Below, piece after piece: positions 6,749-8,213 of a DNA stretch of 8,213 nucleotides (positions are counted from its first letter, which is position 1; every line of letters starts with the position of its first letter). Source of the DNA: Sphingobium sp. CCH11-B1 (lineage in GTDB: Bacteria; Pseudomonadota; Alphaproteobacteria; Sphingomonadales; Sphingomonadaceae); the NCBI RefSeq assembly GCF_001556865.1, contig NZ_LSJY01000096.1, forward strand, positions 1 through 8,213. The letters are read 5' to 3'. A program made the position numbers and the translations under genes. The notes beneath the pieces are model-generated. The model did no database searches. It was not told where the DNA came from and saw nothing but the letters and a program-made list of their open reading frames with translations.

Positions 6749-7561
6749 TTAGACCTTCATGATGAAATAGGCGGTGACCGATGGCTGGGCCGTGTCGATC
6801 GTGACTGTATGAGAGTGAGTGCCGGCCGCCGTCAGGGTGACGTCGTGCGTATGGGCACCGTCAGTCGGAATGGAGTGCGCGTGTCCAGCGCCGGCACCTA
6901 CGGAAGTCGTGGGGCCCAGGGTGGCGACCGTGGAGGTCCCGAGGAGCCTATAGCCGCTGTCGCCGTCCGAAGTCTTTTCGGCGGTGATGTAATTAGTCTG
7001 GCTTACCGTGGTGCTGCCGTCGCCGCGCCCCGCCGCAACCGTGTAGTGCGTATGGGCGGGTATCTGCTCGGTCGAGAGACTCGTGGCACCCGTGGAACCT
7101 GTGTGACTATGGGCCCCAGCACTACTCAGCGTGACGCCATGATTATGGTCGCCCACGGCGGAGGTCGTGTAGGTCCTGGAATACTGCCCGAACTTGGTTC
7201 CAAGAGGGCGATCTTCGCTGGCACCCACCACGGCCACACCGCGCCAGTCGGGGAGCGTTATGGTCCCCTGCCCGTCCGATCGGGCGACCGTCCGGCCGTC
7301 CATGATGGCCCAGCCGGCCGGAACGGTGCTGGAGGCTCCCGTCCAGATGCCCACGAACCCCATCGGGATCATGGCGCTCTTCAGGCCGTTCAGGAGCTCC
7401 TGAGTGACGGACGGGTCCAGCGGGCCGGTGAGGCCGGGGAAGGTTGCCTTGAGGGCAGCCTTAATCATGCGGATATGATCGTCGCCGTCTTTGAGGCGAT
7501 CAGCGCCGGACGGGTTTTGCGGATTGAGCTGGTGAATGTAGCTCGCGGTCTCAAGGGCCAT
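6749..7561 (-). CDS. Phage tail fibre protein with tail-collar domain and His-x-His repeats, 270 aa
   Basis: This is a host-recognition or baseplate fibre located at the virion tip. The opening MALETASYIHQLNPQNPSGA and GDDHIRMIKAALKATFP is a typical virion-attachment N-terminus of podovirus fibres, and confirms the ATG at 7561 even though the ribosome site before it is weak. Residues 66-125 are a tail-collar domain: GFVGIWTGASSTVPAGWAIM, then DGRTV, then TLPDWRG. From 138 onward the protein carries six H-x-H motifs: 139-141, 151-153, 170-172, 227-229, 237-239 and 249-251. A unit of about 18 residues occurs twice (138-155 and 236-253), sharing VTLxxAGxHSHT. In T4 long fibres such H-x-H pairs bind iron along a trimeric needle; the same is likely here. 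The C-terminus SVTAYFIMKV is a usual ending. It is the first gene of the leftward operon in view, and the hub gene follows after one base. Confidence 0.88.
   Translation of the reverse strand: MALETASYIHQLNPQNPSGADRLKDGDDHIRMIKAALKATFPGLTGPLDPSVTQELLNGLKSAMIPMGFVGIWTGASSTVPAGWAIMDGRTVARSDGQGTITLPDWRGVAVVGASEDRPLGTKFGQYSRTYTTSAVGDHNHGVTLSSAGAHSHTGSTGATSLSTEQIPAHTHYTVAAGRGDGSTTVSQTNYITAEKTSDGDSGYRLLGTSTVATLGPTTSVGAGAGHAHSIPTDGAHTHDVTLTAAGTHSHTVTIDTAQPSVTAYFIMKV
6753..6757 (-). promoter_or_regulatory. Ribosome binding site for the TTG start of the hub gene
   Basis: AAGGT on the minus strand lies inside the last two sense codons of the fibre gene (ATG AAG GTC TAA). There are 6 nt between its GG and the TTG at 6747. 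It is the only purine-rich site at proper distance and decides the TTG start. It also suggests that ribosomes finishing the fibre gene reinitiate on the hub gene. Confidence 0.6.
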
Positions 7562-7649
7562 TAGGGTACTTCAGGGAATTGAGGCAGGCCACGAGAGAGC
7601 GGACGCCAGGAATTAGGAAATCTGAGAAGGCCCACATCAGAGGCGGGCA

Positions 7650-7666
7650 TCGGTTTTGAAAATCGA
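7650..7666. repeat. 17-nt odd palindrome TCGGTTTTGAAAATCGA
   Basis: The arms are mirror-complementary around G7658 with one G.T mismatch. Folded as RNA on the + strand it gives a 5-bp stem and a 7-nt loop TTTGAAA, like the anticodon arm of a UGA-reading tRNA-Ser. No acceptor, D or T arm is found around it, so it is not called a tRNA. It lies in what would be the leader of the leftward transcript. Confidence 0.4.
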
Positions 7667-7695
7667 AAGGCAGGAGTCTTAGGGGACCCCTAGAG

Positions 7696-7770
7696 CCTTA
7701 AGGGACCTTAAGGGTCTTAAAGGAATTGATTATATAATCTTCCAAATATGACTCTTAAGGACCCTTAAGG
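7696..7770. repeat. 10-bp phased CTTAAGG array forming an inverted repeat
   Basis: CTTAAG occurs at 7697, 7707, 7754 and 7764, with a variant CTTAAAG at 7716. Within each group the spacing is 9-10 bp. CCTTAAGGGTC at 7706-7716 is the perfect reverse complement of GACCCTTAAGG at 7760-7770 (11 bp), and the inner CTTAAAG/CTTAAG sites extend the match with a one-base bulge. The 43 bp between the 11-bp arms have an AT-rich centre, including the palindrome ATTATATAAT (7729-7738). The layout fits paired operators on either side of a promoter, or an opening site in an origin. Confidence 0.65.
7729..7758 (-). promoter_or_regulatory. Candidate sigma70-type promoter for the leftward operon
   Basis: On the minus strand a perfect -10 TATAAT (7734-7729) is preceded by TTAAGA (7758-7753, 4 of 6 matches to TTGACA) with an 18-bp spacer. 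Transcription would begin near 7722, giving a leader of about 160 nt before the fibre gene. The -35 lies inside one CTTAAG repeat and the start point inside the other arm of the inverted repeat, so a protein bound to the array could control it. Because ATTATATAAT is symmetric, a -10 also reads rightward, but no good -35 goes with it. The operon could equally be read from a promoter beyond the window. Confidence 0.4.
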
Positions 7771-7783
7771 GGCACGAGCGGAT

Positions 7784-7801
7784 CATCTGCGATCGCGGAT
7801 G
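7784..7801. promoter_or_regulatory. 18-bp near-perfect palindrome CATCTGCGATCGCGGATG
   Basis: The halves are complementary around 7792/7793, apart from one T-G pair (7788/7797), with a core GCGATCGC. Size and symmetry are typical of a dimeric repressor operator. It lies about 26 bp upstream of the candidate -35 of the leftward promoter. Confidence 0.35.
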
Positions 7802-7811
7802 GTTGTGCATA

Positions 7812-7859
7812 AGTCCGTACTAATGCAGTCCGTGCAGATTTTCTAGCGATATCAGCTAG
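7812..7859. repeat. Short direct repeat AGTCCGT and inverted repeat CTAGC/GCTAG
   Basis: AGTCCGT occurs at 7812-7818 and 7827-7833 (15 bp apart), with TGCA around it three times (7806, 7824, 7833). Next to it, CTAGC (7843-7847) and GCTAG (7855-7859) are inverted around GATATCA. Individually these are short enough to arise by chance; they are listed because they continue the dense patterning of this region. Confidence 0.3.
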
Positions 7860-8213
7860 TTACCTGAGGGACAGATTGGCTCCATAGGGTCCCATATGGG
7901 TCCCCTTCAGATTTCGGCGGGACCCTCCCGGAGAGGCTCAATAATCGTTGCGATCATGGAACCATCAGGGGCCGGATGGGACCCAAAGGGACCCAAAATA
8001 ATCGGGTAGTCGGCGAGGGTCGGCATGGGACCCAATTTCCCCGTCCGAATTTCCTGAAAACTCCAGGGAAACCGCGAGTTGCAGCGAGGTCCGACGCTCG
8101 CGTGAACGCACTAGCGAAGCCGCCAGTTTTGAAAGCGGATTTATCAATGGCCCCGAGGGGGAGCCCGCCCGTCCCGGTAGGGGACCCAAAGGCGCAATCC
8201 CCCGCACCACGGT

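Larger units (their letters stand above)
7683..8187. repeat. Cluster of eight GGGWCCC palindromes
   Basis: Copies start at 7683, 7887, 7898, 7919, 7978, 7988, 8027 and 8181. I noticed only two others in the remaining 7.5 kb (4452 and 6176), so they are strongly concentrated here. Three neighbouring pairs are 10, 11 and 21 bp apart, which puts them on the same helix face. Two copies, 7978-7987 and 7988-7997, are an exact tandem 10-mer GGGACCCAAA, and the same 10-mer occurs at 8181. The 7887-7904 pair forms GGGTCCCATATGGGTCCC, a palindrome apart from one central-flanking mismatch. The first copy lies in the perfect 13-mer TAGGGGACCCCTA (7680-7692). This arrangement suits binding sites for a dimeric DNA-binding protein. 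Confidence 0.65.
7562..8213. other. Gene-poor, repeat-rich region upstream of the leftward operon
   Basis: No convincing gene is seen in these 652 bases. Several frames stay open because stops are scarce, but they overlap each other on opposite strands, look like no family I know, and are interrupted by the palindromic repeats. The stretch is less GC-rich than the operon, particularly at 7720-7760, and is dense in palindromes: eight GGGWCCC, five CTTAAGG-type sites and several longer inverted repeats, listed separately. It contains the likely promoter for the operon. It could be an operator region, a replication origin, a packaging or terminal-repeat locus, or an attachment region with a host junction inside it. 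The sequence alone does not separate these. No complete tRNA, integrase or rho-independent terminator is visible. Confidence 0.7.

Noticed and set aside
6557..7564. 335-codon open frame on the + strand
   Set aside because: It is antisense to the well-recognised tail-collar fibre gene and the start of the hub gene. The product is low-complexity Gly/Arg-rich sequence with no recognisable domain.
7621..7700. Complete tRNA gene
   Set aside because: Only an anticodon-arm-like hairpin is present. There is no acceptor stem, D arm or TTCGA-type T arm at proper distances on either strand.
7907..8026. 39-codon minus-strand frame starting ATG at 8026
   Set aside because: The residue mix is protein-like, but the ribosome site is poor (GGGG about 12 nt away), a comparable 37-codon frame runs opposite (7896-8009), and three repeats fall inside it.
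7965..8210. 81-codon minus-strand open frame
   Set aside because: It overlaps an equally open + strand frame, contains the GGGACCC palindromes as coding sequence, and looks like no known protein. Its start is too near the edge to see a ribosome site. Probably chance.
7562..8213. CRISPR array
   Set aside because: The repeats are 6-10 bp palindromes at irregular 10-204 bp spacing, far shorter than CRISPR repeats and without uniform spacers.

Overview
The window carries the late virion-assembly module of a short-tailed (podovirus-type) phage or prophage. Nearly all of it is one leftward (minus-strand) operon of eight tightly packed genes, running from about 7561 to beyond the left edge. To the right of the operon, 7562-8213 is a repeat-rich stretch of about 650 bp with no convincing gene. 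The DNA is GC-rich and the coding frames are rich in Ala and Gly. The ejection proteins resemble families I associate with phages and prophages of alphaproteobacteria. That host guess is inference from memory; no host gene or integrase is visible to test it.

In order of transcription the genes are: a tail-collar fibre protein (270 aa); a P22 gp10-like portal/tail hub protein (539 aa, TTG start); a 62-aa protein with a helical C-terminus; a 105-aa GNAT-fold-like protein (compare T7 gp13 and P22 gp14); and four probable internal or ejection proteins of 326, 294, 207 and at least 697 aa. The last is a long frame that begins with GTG at 2093, overlaps the previous stop, and is still open at base 1. 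The order from hub protein, through small protein and GNAT-like protein, to several ejection proteins parallels P22 (10-26-14-7-20-16). The proteins would close the portal, form the adsorption fibre, and be ejected with the genome to make the channel that carries DNA into the cell. Adjacent genes are 1-24 nt apart or overlap by 1-4 nt, which suggests a single transcript with translational coupling.

Two observations stand out. First, a short peptide, LPxAPP, occurs four times in three consecutive ejection proteins. The two full GLPEAPPM copies use different synonymous codons, so this is not a recent DNA duplication. One copy lies in a proline-rich segment of about 110 residues that appears inserted in a helical part of the large protein. 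Second, the right-hand region contains eight GGGWCCC palindromes in about 500 bp and an array of CTTAAGG sites with 10-bp period. The CTTAAGG sites form an inverted repeat around an AT-rich centre carrying a perfect TATAAT. This looks like a control region, a replication or packaging locus, or an attachment region, and its identity is open.
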